This document shows, one piece after another, positions 8,744 through 17,045 of a DNA stretch of 64,000 nucleotides (its first letter is position 1; each line of letters begins with the position of its first letter). Under the pieces are notes generated by a model that did no database searches, was not told the DNA's origin, and saw only the letters and a program-made list of their open reading frames with translations. Where the stretch lies: the NCBI RefSeq assembly GCF_002797555.1, contig NZ_PGFA01000001.1, positions 1,612,001 to 1,676,000 on the forward strand, written 5' to 3'. Position numbers and translations under genes: made by a program. This stretch comes from Hymenobacter chitinivorans DSM 11115. Lineage in GTDB: Bacteria; Bacteroidota; Bacteroidia; Cytophagales; Hymenobacteraceae.

Positions 8744-9310
8744 TTAGTACAGCAGCACCACCAAACTGCGCGCGCCGTGGGCCCCGATTACCAACGACTG
8801 CTCAATATCGGCCGTCTTGGACGGGCCGGCCACGAAAGCCCCGTAACCGCCGGTGCCGGGCAGCTGAGCGTAAGCCTGGTGCATGGTGGCCACGATGCGG
8901 CGGTGGTCGAGAACCAGCACCAAGTGCTGGGTGACGGTAGGCAGGGCGCGGTGCAACATGTTGGCCTCCGGCAGCCAAACGGCCCCATTCTCGGCCACTC
9001 CAATTTCGCCCGGCAGCACGGCCAGGTCCACGTTGGCCAGCACCTGGGTGGGCGTTTGAGCATTCACCGCTACCGAGCTGGCAAACAGGGGTGAGGCTAT
9101 CCGCTCGGCCTCGGGAAACAGCTGGTGCAGCACGGGCACCAGCTGCTGCGGACTGGCCACCCACACCACCCGGCCCCCAATGCTGCCCAGCACTTGGGTG
9201 AACCGTTCCACGGAGGCATCACCGCCAAAGTCCGGGATAGTCGGCAAAGGCGTTTGGGCGGGCTTGTTGGCCTGGGCCGCTGCCAAGATTTTTTCGCGCG
9301 AAGAAGACAA
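8744..9310 (-). CDS. lutC: LutC/LUD-domain lactate utilisation protein
   Basis: Third subunit of the LutABC system, which oxidises L-lactate to pyruvate in the cytoplasm. The LUD fold shows the end motif GYGAFVAGPSKTADIEQSLVIGAHGARSLVVLL and EIGVAENGAVWLPE. I start it at the TTG at 9310, giving SSSREKILAAAQ as in family members. Earlier in-frame codons translate repeat DNA. The product is about 188 residues, normal for LutC. It is the last gene of a lutA-lutB-lutC order, but 258 bp of repeat-bearing DNA separates it from lutB, so the start and co-transcription are less certain than usual. Confidence 0.85.
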   Translation of the reverse strand: MSSSREKILAAAQANKPAQTPLPTIPDFGGDASVERFTQVLGSIGGRVVWVASPQQLVPVLHQLFPEAERIASPLFASSVAVNAQTPTQVLANVDLAVLPGEIGVAENGAVWLPEANMLHRALPTVTQHLVLVLDHRRIVATMHQAYAQLPGTGGYGAFVAGPSKTADIEQSLVIGAHGARSLVVLLY

Positions 9311-9568
9311 GACAGGTAATGTGCTAAGGTGTTGGAATGTGGGGAATGCGCTAACGCTTAATGTGCAAAATGTGGGGAATGTGTCCTTACGGGGCGCAGT
9401 CGAAGCCATCCGGCCTCCGAAAGGTGCCGAGCATCCTTCCGTGACAAGTCCTTTCTTGCCTAGCAACGACAAAAGGCTTTCCGGGTAAAAAACGTGACTA
9501 CCTGCGCAGAGGACGGATTGTTTCGGCGGCGCCTCGCAAGGAAATAAGAACAAAAACTCACCGTCTCA
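9311..9568. repeat. Repeat-bearing spacer between lutB and lutC
   Basis: AATGTGGGGAATG occurs at 9336-9348 and 9369-9381 in direct orientation, each within a longer degenerate unit starting TAATGTGC. The reading frame that runs through it from lutC is an artefact of the repeat. The rest of the spacer (9385-9568) shows nothing I recognise. Confidence 0.6.
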
Positions 9569-10933
9569 CTATCTCACCGTTTCCCGGTACCAGTCGCGGA
9601 AGCTTTGCTGGGGGGGCTCGGGCAGCTCCCGGGCTACGGCCCAGGCGTTGAAGGCTGTGGCGTGGGTGAGCTGGTAGGGCAGCAGGCGCAGGCCGGTGCG
9701 GGCCATTTTGCCGCCGAGCCCAAAGGCCTTGGGGCTGGCCAGGAAACGACCCATAAACTTCATACTCCACTTCTTGGCGGTCGGAATTTCGCCGGCTTCG
9801 GCCAGCACTTGGCGCCACTTGTAGAGCTGGGTGTGAATGTCGATTTTGACCGGGCACACGTCGGTGCAGGAGCCGCAGAGCGTGCTGGCAAAGGGCAACG
9901 AGCTGTGCTTTTTCAGGTCGATGTTGGGCGACAGGATGGCCCCGATGGGGCCGGGCACGGTGAAGTCGTAGCTGTGGCCGCCGCTGCGCCGGTACACCGG
10001 GCAGGTGTTCATGCAGGCCCCGCACCGAATGCACTTGAGCGAGGCCCGGAAGTCGGGGCGGCCCAGCTGCTGGGTGCGGCCGTTGTCGACGATGACGATG
10101 TGCATTTCCCTGCCTTCCGCGGGCTGGGTGTAGTGCGAGGTGTAGGTCGTCACGGGCTGGCCGGTGGCGCTGCGGGCCAGCAGGCGGGTAAATACGCCCA
10201 GATCCGTGAGGCGGGGAATCAGCTTTTCGATGCCCATGCTGGCAATGTGCACTTTAGCCAGGTTGACGCCCAGGTCGGCGTTGCCCTCGTTGGTGCAGAT
10301 AACCACGCCGCCGGTTTCGGCCACGGCAAAGTTGACGCCCGAAATAGCTACTTCGGCGGCCAGAAATTTGGCCCGCAAATGCTGGCGGGCGGCTTCAGTG
10401 AGTTGCTGGGGGTCGTGGTTGCCCTTTTCGGTGCCTAAGTGGCGGTGAAACGTGTCGCCGACGTCCTCCTTTTTCAGGTGAATGGCCGGCAGCACCAAGT
10501 GGCTGGGGGCTTCCTCGCGCAGCTGAATAATTCGCTCCCCCAGGTCAGTATCAATGACCTCGATGCCGTGCCCAATCAGGTGGGGGTTCAGGTGGCACTC
10601 CTCGGTGAGCATGGATTTGCTCTTGACTATGCGGGTAGCGCCGTGCCGGCGGATGAGGTCGAGGACCAGGGCGTTGTGCTCCTGGGCGTCGGCGGCCCAG
10701 TGCACGTGCACGCCGTTGCGCCGGGCGGCGGCCTCGAACTGCTGCAGGTACTCATCGAGGCGGCTGAGGGTGTGGTCCTTGATTTGGGAAGCCAGCTCGC
10801 GCAGCTGCTGAAACTCGGGCACGGCGTAGACGGCCTTGTCGCGCTTCTGACGCACGAACCACAAGGTTTCGTCGTGCCAGGTGGTGCGCTCGGCATCGGC
10901 AACGAAGGTGGCAGCGCGGGCGGAATGGCTCAT
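9569..10933 (-). CDS. lutB: LutB, iron-sulfur subunit of lactate utilisation
   Basis: Cytoplasmic protein of 454 residues that passes electrons from lactate oxidation. The N-terminal LUD-like region (KSKSMLTEECHLNPHL, GVNFAVAETGGVVICTNEGN) is followed by two ferredoxin-type 4Fe-4S motifs, CIRCGACMNTCPVYRRSGGHSY and CGSCTDVCPVKIDIH. The C-terminal domain is helical. Length and order match LutB. It lies between lutA (92 bp upstream, with a hairpin in the gap) and lutC. The link to the rhamnose genes is metabolic: the aldolase/dehydrogenase arm can yield lactate. Confidence 0.93.
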   Translation of the reverse strand: MSHSARAATFVADAERTTWHDETLWFVRQKRDKAVYAVPEFQQLRELASQIKDHTLSRLDEYLQQFEAAARRNGVHVHWAADAQEHNALVLDLIRRHGATRIVKSKSMLTEECHLNPHLIGHGIEVIDTDLGERIIQLREEAPSHLVLPAIHLKKEDVGDTFHRHLGTEKGNHDPQQLTEAARQHLRAKFLAAEVAISGVNFAVAETGGVVICTNEGNADLGVNLAKVHIASMGIEKLIPRLTDLGVFTRLLARSATGQPVTTYTSHYTQPAEGREMHIVIVDNGRTQQLGRPDFRASLKCIRCGACMNTCPVYRRSGGHSYDFTVPGPIGAILSPNIDLKKHSSLPFASTLCGSCTDVCPVKIDIHTQLYKWRQVLAEAGEIPTAKKWSMKFMGRFLASPKAFGLGGKMARTGLRLLPYQLTHATAFNAWAVARELPEPPQQSFRDWYRETVR

Positions 10934-10950
10934 GTTTAGTTGTTCGTTGT

Positions 10951-11021
10951 TCGTTGTCAGTTGTTAGTTAGGTTCTGGTTGCTCGTTGTTCGGATTCGTT
11001 GAGCCTAACAACTGACAACGA
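10951..11021. repeat. Inverted repeat hairpin between lutA and lutB (AACTGACAAC family)
   Basis: Arms 10951-10967 and 11005-11021 are 17-bp perfect complements (CTAACAACTGACAACGA). The flanks carry more of the same GTTGTTCGTTG text. The same word reappears at 39.7-39.9 kb and 47.5 kb. It may attenuate or stabilise the lut transcript. Confidence 0.75.
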
Positions 11022-11025
11022 GCAA

Positions 11026-11766
11026 CTAACAACTAATCCCATTGAGGATTTCCACGGCGTGCAGCACCTTCAGCGGGAGCTGGCGGCGGCGGATGAGGCC
11101 TTGCAGGTGCATCAGGCAGGACATGTCGCCGCCGGTGAGGACGGTGGTGCCGTTGCGCAGGTGGTCCTGGACGCGGTCCTGGCCCATGCGGGCGGAAATG
11201 GCGGCTTCCGAAATGCAGAAGGTGCCCCCGAAGCCGCAGCACTCGTCGTTGCGGTCCAGCTCGGTGAGCTCGATGCCATCGAGGGAAGCGAGCAGGCGGC
11301 GCAGTTGGCCGTCGCGCACGGGGGTTATTTCCGATTCGTTGGCTTGATGCAGGCCGCGCTGGCCGTGGCAGCTCAGGTGCAGGCCGACTTTGTGGGGGAA
11401 GCGGCCGGGGAGCTCGGTGACGCCGAGGACTTGGGTGATGAAGTCGATGAGGTCGTAGGTGGCGGCGCGGACGTGTTGTACTTCGGGAGTTTGGGCGAGC
11501 TTGTCGAAGTGCTGGCGCACGTGGTAGACGCAGCTGCCGGAGGGGGCCACGATGTAGTCGTAGCGGTGGAAGGTGTCGACGAAGTGGCGGTAGATGGGCA
11601 GCGCGTCCCGCTCGCAGCCGCTGTTGGCCAGGGGCTGGCCGCAGCAGGTTTGCTGGGCGGGGAAGTGGGCCTGCACGCCGAGCTTTTGCAGGAGCTGCAA
11701 GGAGGCTATGCCCACCTGCGGGTAGAACTGGTCGACGTAGCAGGGAATGAAGAGGGCGACGCGCAT
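11026..11766 (-). CDS. lutA: LutA, cysteine-rich (CCG) subunit of lactate utilisation
   Basis: A 246-residue heterodisulfide-reductase-like protein of the LutABC complex. Two CCG domains are visible: residues 1-115 with FIPCYVDQFYP and QQTCCGQPLANSGC, and the second with LSCHGQRGLHQ and DECCGFGGTFCI. These cysteines bind the iron-sulfur cofactor. It is the first gene of the lut set on this strand. Its upstream region contains the repeat that brackets the neighbouring four-helix-bundle gene. Confidence 0.93.
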   Translation of the reverse strand: MRVALFIPCYVDQFYPQVGIASLQLLQKLGVQAHFPAQQTCCGQPLANSGCERDALPIYRHFVDTFHRYDYIVAPSGSCVYHVRQHFDKLAQTPEVQHVRAATYDLIDFITQVLGVTELPGRFPHKVGLHLSCHGQRGLHQANESEITPVRDGQLRRLLASLDGIELTELDRNDECCGFGGTFCISEAAISARMGQDRVQDHLRNGTTVLTGGDMSCLMHLQGLIRRRQLPLKVLHAVEILNGISC

Positions 11767-11778
11767 TGGGGGATTGTT

Positions 11779-11799
11779 GATTGTTGGGAGTTGATTGTT
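11779..11799 (+). repeat. 21-nt repeat, copy 1 (left of four-helix-bundle gene)
   Basis: The word beginning GATTGTTGGGAGTTGATT is identical over 21 nt to 12238-12258 and to the complement of 12272-12292. It thus brackets the 11830-12213 gene. Confidence 0.85.
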
Positions 11800-11829
11800 A
11801 TTGTTCTGGATTATTGGGTTTATTTATAC

Positions 11830-12213
11830 ATGGAAGATGCTGCGCGCCATTTTCGGTTGGGAGATGTCGAAGCATACCGGATCAGCTTTGCATTGAGCAA
11901 TTGCGTGTGGGATGCTGTAATGTGCTGGAATTATTTGGCGCAGAACACAGTCGGCTCGCAGTTTATCAGGGCTGTCGATAGTGTTTCGGCTAATCTGGCA
12001 GAAGGATTTGGGCGCTACGGGAAGAAGGATAAAATCAAATTCTACCGGATAGCACGAGGCTCGCTAATGGAAGCGCTGGACTGGAATGAAAAAGCTAAAG
12101 TCCGTCAGTTGTTAACCATTGAGCAATACACGCACATCTTTACTCAACTGCAACTACTACCTAAAAGCATCAATACGCTCATCAAATACACCAATACCAG
12201 TTTGAAGGAGTAG
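11830..12213 (+). CDS. Four-helix-bundle protein (23S rRNA intervening-sequence protein family)
   Basis: A 127-residue, mostly helical protein. LGDVEAYRISFALSNCVWD, the central VGSQFIRAVDSVSANLAEGFGRYGKKDKIKFYRIARGSLMEALDW and the C-terminal LLPKSINTLIKYTN match the S23/IVS four-helix-bundle family (TIGR02436-like). In spirochaetes and others, relatives are encoded inside intervening sequences of 23S rRNA. Here the gene is far from any rRNA, between lutA and the rhamnulokinase gene, on the opposite strand to both. It is bracketed by exact repeats that form a 28-bp-arm hairpin downstream. Its base composition is visibly more AT-rich than its neighbours, which hints at transfer. The biochemical role of the family is not established. 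Confidence 0.85.
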   Translation: MEDAARHFRLGDVEAYRISFALSNCVWDAVMCWNYLAQNTVGSQFIRAVDSVSANLAEGFGRYGKKDKIKFYRIARGSLMEALDWNEKAKVRQLLTIEQYTHIFTQLQLLPKSINTLIKYTNTSLKE

Positions 12214-12230
12214 GATGATTGATGATTGCT

Positions 12231-12299
12231 GATTGCTGATTGTTGGGAGTTGATTGTTGCCGTTCAACGATAACAATCAACTCCCAACAATCAGCAATC
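12231..12299. repeat. 28-bp inverted repeat downstream of four-helix-bundle gene
   Basis: The left arm 12231-12258 is the exact complement of 12272-12299, with a 13-nt loop. The inner 21 nt of the left arm are the same word as at 11779-11799. The partial GATGATT repetition at 12214-12230 extends it imperfectly. Confidence 0.88.
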
Positions 12300-12300
12300 A

Positions 12301-13641
12301 TCAAGTAAACAGGAGCTGGGTTTTTTTCCAGGCTTCGCCTTGTTCCAGGTGGACCAGGGCGCCGAGGGCGGTGGCTTGGGGGACTTCCAGGGTGCGGATT
12401 TCGGCTTTGGGGAAGTTCCAGCTCAGGGTTTGCATGAACAGGGGGTTGCGGGCGAAGCCGCCGTCGACGAAGATGGTTTTCTCGCCCTGCCAGACCAGGT
12501 GGATGGATTCGAGCAGGATGTTGATCAGGCCGTGCATGAGGTGCTGGTAGGCATCACTGGCGGTGCGGAAGCCGGAGAGGTCCCAGTCGGCGGCGGGCTG
12601 GTCGGGGAAGGGGCCGGTGCCGGCCATGCAGGCGGGCGTGAAGAGGGTGGAGGTTTCGTCGTAGGGGCGGGCCAGCACGATGCTGCGGTAGAAATCGGGC
12701 TTGACGTGGAAGTAACTGGCAATGCGTTCCACCTGGTGGTCGTGTTCCCGGCCCAGGAAGACGCGGGAGGCGCGGGTGGCCTGGCCCCGGGGCGTCATAA
12801 AGCTGAGGCAGTCGCGGCGCAGCAGCTCGGGGGTGAGGGGCTGGCTGTTGAAGGGGTTGATGGTGACGGACCAGGTGCCGGTGGAAATGAGCACGAAGGG
12901 CTCGTCGTTTTCGGCCAGGTAGGGCATCACGGCCGAGGTGCTGTCGTGCAGGCCCACGCCCACCATAATGCCGTCCACGACGGAGGCAATGGAGTCTTTG
13001 GTGAGGGGGGCGAGCTTTTCGTCGATGCCTTCGCGCCGCACCCAGTCGTGGTACTGGCGGCGCTGGTAGTCCCAGAGGGCGGTGTGGCAGCCCACGGAGG
13101 TGTAGTCGCTGAACTTCTCACCCGTGAGCAGGTAGGAGAGGTAGTTGGGCAAATGCAGGGAGGTATGAATCTGGGCGTAGAGCTCGGGTTTGGCGTATTT
13201 GAGCCAGTAGAGCTGCAGGCCCGAGTTGAGCATGCCCAGCCGGGGCGAGCAGGTATCGGCCGCGAATTCGTCGGGCGACTGGCCCAGCGCGGCGTAGAAT
13301 TGCTGCTGGATGTGCTCGGGAATGGGCTTGAGGTAATTGTAGAGCGGGGCCACGGGCTGACCGTCGGCACCGAGGTGGATGAAGCTGGCCCCGTAGGCGG
13401 TGAAGTTGACGCCCTTGACCGAGTAGTGGGGGCTTTGGCGCAAATCCTGCCAGTGGCGGAGCACCCACTCGGTGAGGCGGGGCAGATGGTCACAGTCGAA
13501 ACCGTCGTCGTCGAGCACGTCGGTGCAGACGTGGAGCTGCTCGTCGATAATCTGCTGGTCTTCGTCGAAGAGGATGAGCTTCTTGTTGGTTTTGCCGATG
13601 TCAAAGACGGCGTAAATCGACTTTTTCATGCGCTTTTTCAT
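12301..13641 (-). CDS. rhaB: Rhamnulokinase-type FGGY carbohydrate kinase
   Basis: Phosphorylates L-rhamnulose (or a close ketose) with ATP. The 446-residue FGGY-family product has the N-terminal phosphate motif YAVFDIGKTNKKLILFD, the substrate-side GVGLHDSTSAVMPY, LISTGTWSVTINPF, and the C-terminal adenosine motif FVDGGFARNPLFMQ with PQATALGALV. The start at 13641 overlaps the isomerase stop by 4 bp (ATGA), so the two are translationally coupled. A second Met four codons on is possible. L-fuculose kinase is a weaker alternative, disfavoured by the rhamnose isomerase, aldolase and RhaT neighbours. Confidence 0.88.
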   Translation of the reverse strand: MKKRMKKSIYAVFDIGKTNKKLILFDEDQQIIDEQLHVCTDVLDDDGFDCDHLPRLTEWVLRHWQDLRQSPHYSVKGVNFTAYGASFIHLGADGQPVAPLYNYLKPIPEHIQQQFYAALGQSPDEFAADTCSPRLGMLNSGLQLYWLKYAKPELYAQIHTSLHLPNYLSYLLTGEKFSDYTSVGCHTALWDYQRRQYHDWVRREGIDEKLAPLTKDSIASVVDGIMVGVGLHDSTSAVMPYLAENDEPFVLISTGTWSVTINPFNSQPLTPELLRRDCLSFMTPRGQATRASRVFLGREHDHQVERIASYFHVKPDFYRSIVLARPYDETSTLFTPACMAGTGPFPDQPAADWDLSGFRTASDAYQHLMHGLINILLESIHLVWQGEKTIFVDGGFARNPLFMQTLSWNFPKAEIRTLEVPQATALGALVHLEQGEAWKKTQLLFT

Positions 13642-14918
13642 AGTCCGGTCGATACGCTGCGTTTGCCCCGCTGCTGAATAAGCTGCTCGCGCACCCCGGC
13701 GGCGCGGTAGGCCTGCACGGGCTTCAGGGCCCCGCCGCTCTGGCGGTAGGCTTCGGCTACTAAGGGGCGCACGTCGAGCAGAAAGGCGTCGCGCAGGAGT
13801 TCCTCGGCCCGGGCCACGTCGTTGGTTTCCTGGGCTTCGTGCAGGGCTTCGCGGTCAACTAAAAGCGCCTTGGCGTAGGCGCCGAGGATGTTTTCCACGG
13901 ATTGCAGCAGGTCTTCCAGCGGGTCCTTGGTGTTGTGGCTGGCGTCAATCATGTAGGCTACCAGCGGGTTGGTAACCGAGGTGTCGCGGGCGGCGTCGAC
14001 CAGCTCGTTGAAGATCAAAAAGAGCTGGAAGGGTTTGATGCTGCCGGTGGTGAGGTCGTCGTCACCGTACATGGAGCCGTTGAAGTGGAAGCCGCCCAGG
14101 CGGCCGAACTGCTGGAGGCGGCCCACAATCTGCTCGATGTTGGTGTTGGGCAGGTGGTGGCCCAAATCGACGAGTACGTTGGCGTTTTTACCCAGGCTCT
14201 GGCACAGCGAGTAGGAAGTGCCCCAGTCGGGAATGACCATGGAGTAGAAGTGGGGCTCGTAGGGCTTGTACTCGATGAGCATCTGCCAGTCGGAGGGCAT
14301 GGCCTCGTAGATGGCCGCCAACGACTCCTGGGTGCGCAGATACGCGCGGCGCAGGTGCTGCTGGCCGGGGAAGTTGGAGCCGTCGGCCAGCCATACGGTC
14401 AGGGTGCGGGCGCCCAGCTGCCGGCCGTAGTTGATGCAGTCGATGTTGTGCTGAATAGCCTGCTGGCGCACGGCCGGCTCGGTATGGCTCAGGGAGCCAA
14501 ACTTGTAGGAAAACGCCTGGTCTTTCTGGTCCTGGAAGGTGTTGGAATTGACCGAGTCGATGACCAGACCATACTCTTGTTGGAGCTGCTCGAGGCCGGC
14601 AATGTCCTGGGGAATATCCCAGGGAATGTGCAGGGAAATGGAGTTGGACGAGCCGTTGAGCTGGTGCAAGAGGCCTACGTCGCCCAGTTTTTCCTCCAGG
14701 TTGCGCGGCTCCCCGCCCAAGGGGTAGCGGCCGAAGCGGGTGCCGCCGGTGCCCAGGGCCCAGCTCGGAATAGCCACCTGAAACTTGACCAGCTCCCGCA
14801 CGACTTCCTGGGCGTCCTGGTTACGCCGACTCAGCAAATCGGCCAGGTACTGGAATTGCAGCTGATGCTCGGCCTGCAAGGGCTGATTGAGGTCGTGGAG
14901 GCGTTGGGCGGTGAACAT
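13638..14918 (-). CDS. rhaI: L-rhamnose isomerase (TIM-barrel sugar isomerase)
   Basis: Interconverts L-rhamnose and L-rhamnulose in the cytoplasm. The 426-residue TIM barrel carries metal- and substrate-site segments typical of the Pseudomonas-type isomerase: SISLHIPWD, TVWLADGSNFPGQ, MLIEYKPYEPHFY, NVLVDLGHHLPNTN, GGFHFNGSMYGDDDL and YMIDASHN. It is the first gene of a two-gene operon with the kinase. A CAGGA-GAGTT-CAGAA site lies 111 bp upstream. The small C-terminal tail (RSVSTGL) spans the overlap with the kinase start. Confidence 0.9.
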   Translation of the reverse strand: MFTAQRLHDLNQPLQAEHQLQFQYLADLLSRRNQDAQEVVRELVKFQVAIPSWALGTGGTRFGRYPLGGEPRNLEEKLGDVGLLHQLNGSSNSISLHIPWDIPQDIAGLEQLQQEYGLVIDSVNSNTFQDQKDQAFSYKFGSLSHTEPAVRQQAIQHNIDCINYGRQLGARTLTVWLADGSNFPGQQHLRRAYLRTQESLAAIYEAMPSDWQMLIEYKPYEPHFYSMVIPDWGTSYSLCQSLGKNANVLVDLGHHLPNTNIEQIVGRLQQFGRLGGFHFNGSMYGDDDLTTGSIKPFQLFLIFNELVDAARDTSVTNPLVAYMIDASHNTKDPLEDLLQSVENILGAYAKALLVDREALHEAQETNDVARAEELLRDAFLLDVRPLVAEAYRQSGGALKPVQAYRAAGVREQLIQQRGKRSVSTGL

Positions 14919-15028
14919 GGGCAGGAGGGGTTGGGGGCTCGACGGATAGAGCTGGGGCTTATCGGGAGCCAGTGGTGGGAACCAGGTTTTAACAGGAGCA
15001 AATTAGCCATCTGGGGCTGCTCAAACTG

Positions 15029-15043
15029 TTCTGAACTCTCCTG
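15029..15043 (-). promoter_or_regulatory. CAGGA-N5-CAGGA regulatory site upstream of rhamnose isomerase
   Basis: The minus strand reads CAGGA GAGTT CAGAA, one mismatch from the direct repeat, ending 111 bp before the isomerase start. Confidence 0.55.
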
Positions 15044-15069
15044 CATTCGGGGTTTTATTTTGAACCCGT

Positions 15070-15139
15070 CTGTCATCCTGAGCAAAGCGAAGGACCTTCC
15101 TCACCTAACCCACTGCGGGTTATTCAATGTGAAAAGCCT
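15070..15139. repeat. Palindromic dispersed element, left half of a split copy
   Basis: It begins CTGTCATCCTGAG, continues AAGGACCTTCCTCACC and ends ATGTGAAAAGCC. The right half lies at 15627-15737, beyond the Imm7-like gene. Confidence 0.75.
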
Positions 15140-15180
15140 CATTCTGATTGGCCACCACAGACATCGGTAGGTCGTCGGCT

Positions 15181-15606
15181 TTAATCCAGGGGCGGGTTTT
15201 CTTCATCGTACTCCCGCTCGACCTCTTCAACATAAGGCGACAGAAAAGTGTCGGCCGCCTTGCTGAGTTTCCCGCGCTTTAGAACATACACTTGAAACTC
15301 GTTGTGTAAGGCCCGGTCTTCGTCGTCATGGAAGTGCAACAGCCCATAGCTGCCCGTAGACTCCTGGGCGACCCAAGTGAAGATTTCCAGCGGGTAAAAA
15401 GGCTGGCCAGGGTGGTTGTGCTGGGCCGTGATGGTAAAGCATTCCATTCCATTGTACACAGTGAGCTGGCACAAGTGGGCAAATCCAGGCCAGATGTTGG
15501 TTTGCTCTAAGTAGCTTTTGAACCTGGCTATAAATTCCCGTTGGGGCGCTTCCTCGGAATGATAGTCGCTGTAGCGTAAGGTTATCCAACCGTGTATTTC
15601 GACCAT
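15181..15606 (-). CDS. Imm7-like immunity protein, orphan
   Basis: Cytosolic protein of 141 residues resembling the Imm7 family of polymorphic-toxin immunity proteins: start MVEIHGWITLRYSD, centre GSYGLLHFHDDED, end EFQVYVLKRGKLSKAADTFLSPYVEEVE. Imm7 members neutralise nuclease-type toxins in contact-dependent competition. No toxin gene is in the window, so this is an orphan, perhaps protecting against kin or foreign toxins. The gene is flanked by two halves of a palindromic repeat that together rebuild one element, which suggests insertion. The family call rests on motif memory. Confidence 0.72.
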   Translation of the reverse strand: MVEIHGWITLRYSDYHSEEAPQREFIARFKSYLEQTNIWPGFAHLCQLTVYNGMECFTITAQHNHPGQPFYPLEIFTWVAQESTGSYGLLHFHDDEDRALHNEFQVYVLKRGKLSKAADTFLSPYVEEVEREYDEENPPLD

Positions 15607-15626
15607 ATGTGGCTTGCATTTATCAG

Positions 15627-15737
15627 ATGTAAAAGCCCTTTACTGGGTGAGTAGTAAAGGGCTTTGTGCGTTGAATACAGTTTGCCACTCAGGTGAGGAA
15701 GGTCCTTCGTTTCGCTTCGCTGCACTCAGGATGACAG
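15627..15737. repeat. Palindromic dispersed element, right half of a split copy
   Basis: It starts ATGTAAAAGCCC, contains the inner hairpin AAAGCCCTTTACT / AGTAAAGGGCTTT, and ends GAGGAAGGTCCTTCG to CTCAGGATGACAG. It complements the left half at 15070-15139. Confidence 0.75.
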
Positions 15738-15752
15738 ACGATTTTGTTCTTT

Positions 15753-16763
15753 CTACAACGAGCCGCGCCGGATGGTGTAGAACGGGTTTTTGACCTTGCC
15801 GCGGTGCTTTTCCAGCAGCTTGGTGGCGGCGGTTTGGCCCATGGCCTCAAAGTCGGTGGTGATGACGGTCATGTTGAGCAGTTCCTTGAGCGGGGTTTCG
15901 TTGAAGGAGATGATGCCTACTTCCCGGCCCAGCAGGTAGCTGGTCTGGCGGATTTTCTTGACCAGCTCCACCAGGTCGGTTTCGCGGATGACGACGTAGG
16001 CCGTGCCGGTTTCGAGCACCTCGCTCATGGCGTTTTCGACCACGGCGAAGGTCTTGTTGTGAATCAGGCAGAAGGAGCGGAAGCCCCAGGGCAGCTCCTC
16101 GGGGTGGTTGGCGTCGGAGGGCAGAATCAGGACCAGGCGGGAGTACTTGTCGAGCAGGTCCTGGGCGTTTTCCAGGGCGTTGAAAATGTCCTTGTCGAAG
16201 TCCTGGAACACGCGCAGGCAGTCGTGCTGGAGCTCGGGCACGTCGCGGTCTAGCAGCACCAGTTCCTGGCTTGGAATCGTGTTTAGGATGGCTTGGTAGG
16301 TGGCCTTGGGCGTGTCGAGGGTGAAGTGGGGCATCACCACGTAGTAGTTGTACTTGCCCAGGTTCTTCTCGATGATTTCCTGGAACAGGTTCACGTTGTA
16401 GTGGTGAATCTGCAAATCGACGGTGGCCTGGTCGCCGAGGGCTTCGAGGAAGGCGTAGTAGATGATTTTCTTGTAGGAGCTCAGCTTGTTGAACACCAGC
16501 AGGATTTTGAGCTTGGCCGCGTCGTTGGCCTGCACGTAGTAGCCCTTGCCCTGCACCGAGGTAATAAAGCCCCGCTCGCGCAGCTCGCGGTAGGCTTTTT
16601 CCACCGTGTCGCGGGCCAGGTAGTGCTCCACGCTGAGCTCGGAAATAGAAGGGAGCTGGTCGCCGTTGCGTAGGATGCCGCGCTCAATGTCCATGATAAC
16701 CGACTGCACAATCTGCTTGTACTTCGGGGTTTTATCCTGGGGCTTCAGTTGGAGAGTATACAT
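15753..16763 (-). CDS. GntR-family regulator with LacI-type sugar-binding domain
   Basis: DNA-binding regulator of about 336 residues from the Met at 16763 (MYTLQLKPQDKTPKYKQIVQSVI). An in-frame extension to 16841 exists but adds unconserved sequence. The winged-helix GntR domain covers residues 1-75 (IERGILRNGDQLPSISELS, YLARDTVEKAYRELRERGFI). The rest resembles a periplasmic-binding-protein fold (KILLVFNKLSSYKK to VITTDFEAMGQTAATKLLEK). It sits between the isomerase/kinase operon and the aldolase gene, so control of rhamnose use is likely. It is the best candidate to read the CAGGA-N5-CAGGA sites, with a rhamnose metabolite as inducer. That link is inference. Confidence 0.87.
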   Translation of the reverse strand: MYTLQLKPQDKTPKYKQIVQSVIMDIERGILRNGDQLPSISELSVEHYLARDTVEKAYRELRERGFITSVQGKGYYVQANDAAKLKILLVFNKLSSYKKIIYYAFLEALGDQATVDLQIHHYNVNLFQEIIEKNLGKYNYYVVMPHFTLDTPKATYQAILNTIPSQELVLLDRDVPELQHDCLRVFQDFDKDIFNALENAQDLLDKYSRLVLILPSDANHPEELPWGFRSFCLIHNKTFAVVENAMSEVLETGTAYVVIRETDLVELVKKIRQTSYLLGREVGIISFNETPLKELLNMTVITTDFEAMGQTAATKLLEKHRGKVKNPFYTIRRGSL

Positions 16764-17045
16764 GCCGGGGGCTGCGTCACGGGAGGTTTCTTTAGTGCCC
16801 GAAGCAGCATTCCGACTCCGAAAATCCGAGTTTACTAGCATGACAGGAAAAGAGCGTGGGTGGGAAAGGGAAGGTCATGATAACGGATAAAGCGCGGATT
16901 GGCAACGCCCGAACCGGCGCTACTCCGCTGGCCAAGGACTGATAGGAAGCTAAACAATCGTTTTACTGCCGAATAGGGAGTTGGGAGTCAGGTGGTTGGG
17001 TAGCCTAAATTTAACGATTTGCCGGAATTTCCCGGTCAGCAAAAA
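16764..17045. other. Intergenic region upstream of GntR regulator
   Basis: Apart from the terminator at 17046-17081, this stretch should hold the regulator promoter. No CAGGA-N5-CAGGA copy was found, so autoregulation through that motif is not supported. Confidence 0.4.

Noticed and set aside
9311..9553. N-terminal extension of LutC (about 80 residues)
   Set aside because: It translates intergenic repeats and has no similarity to LutC starts; the TTG at 9310 gives the family N-terminus.
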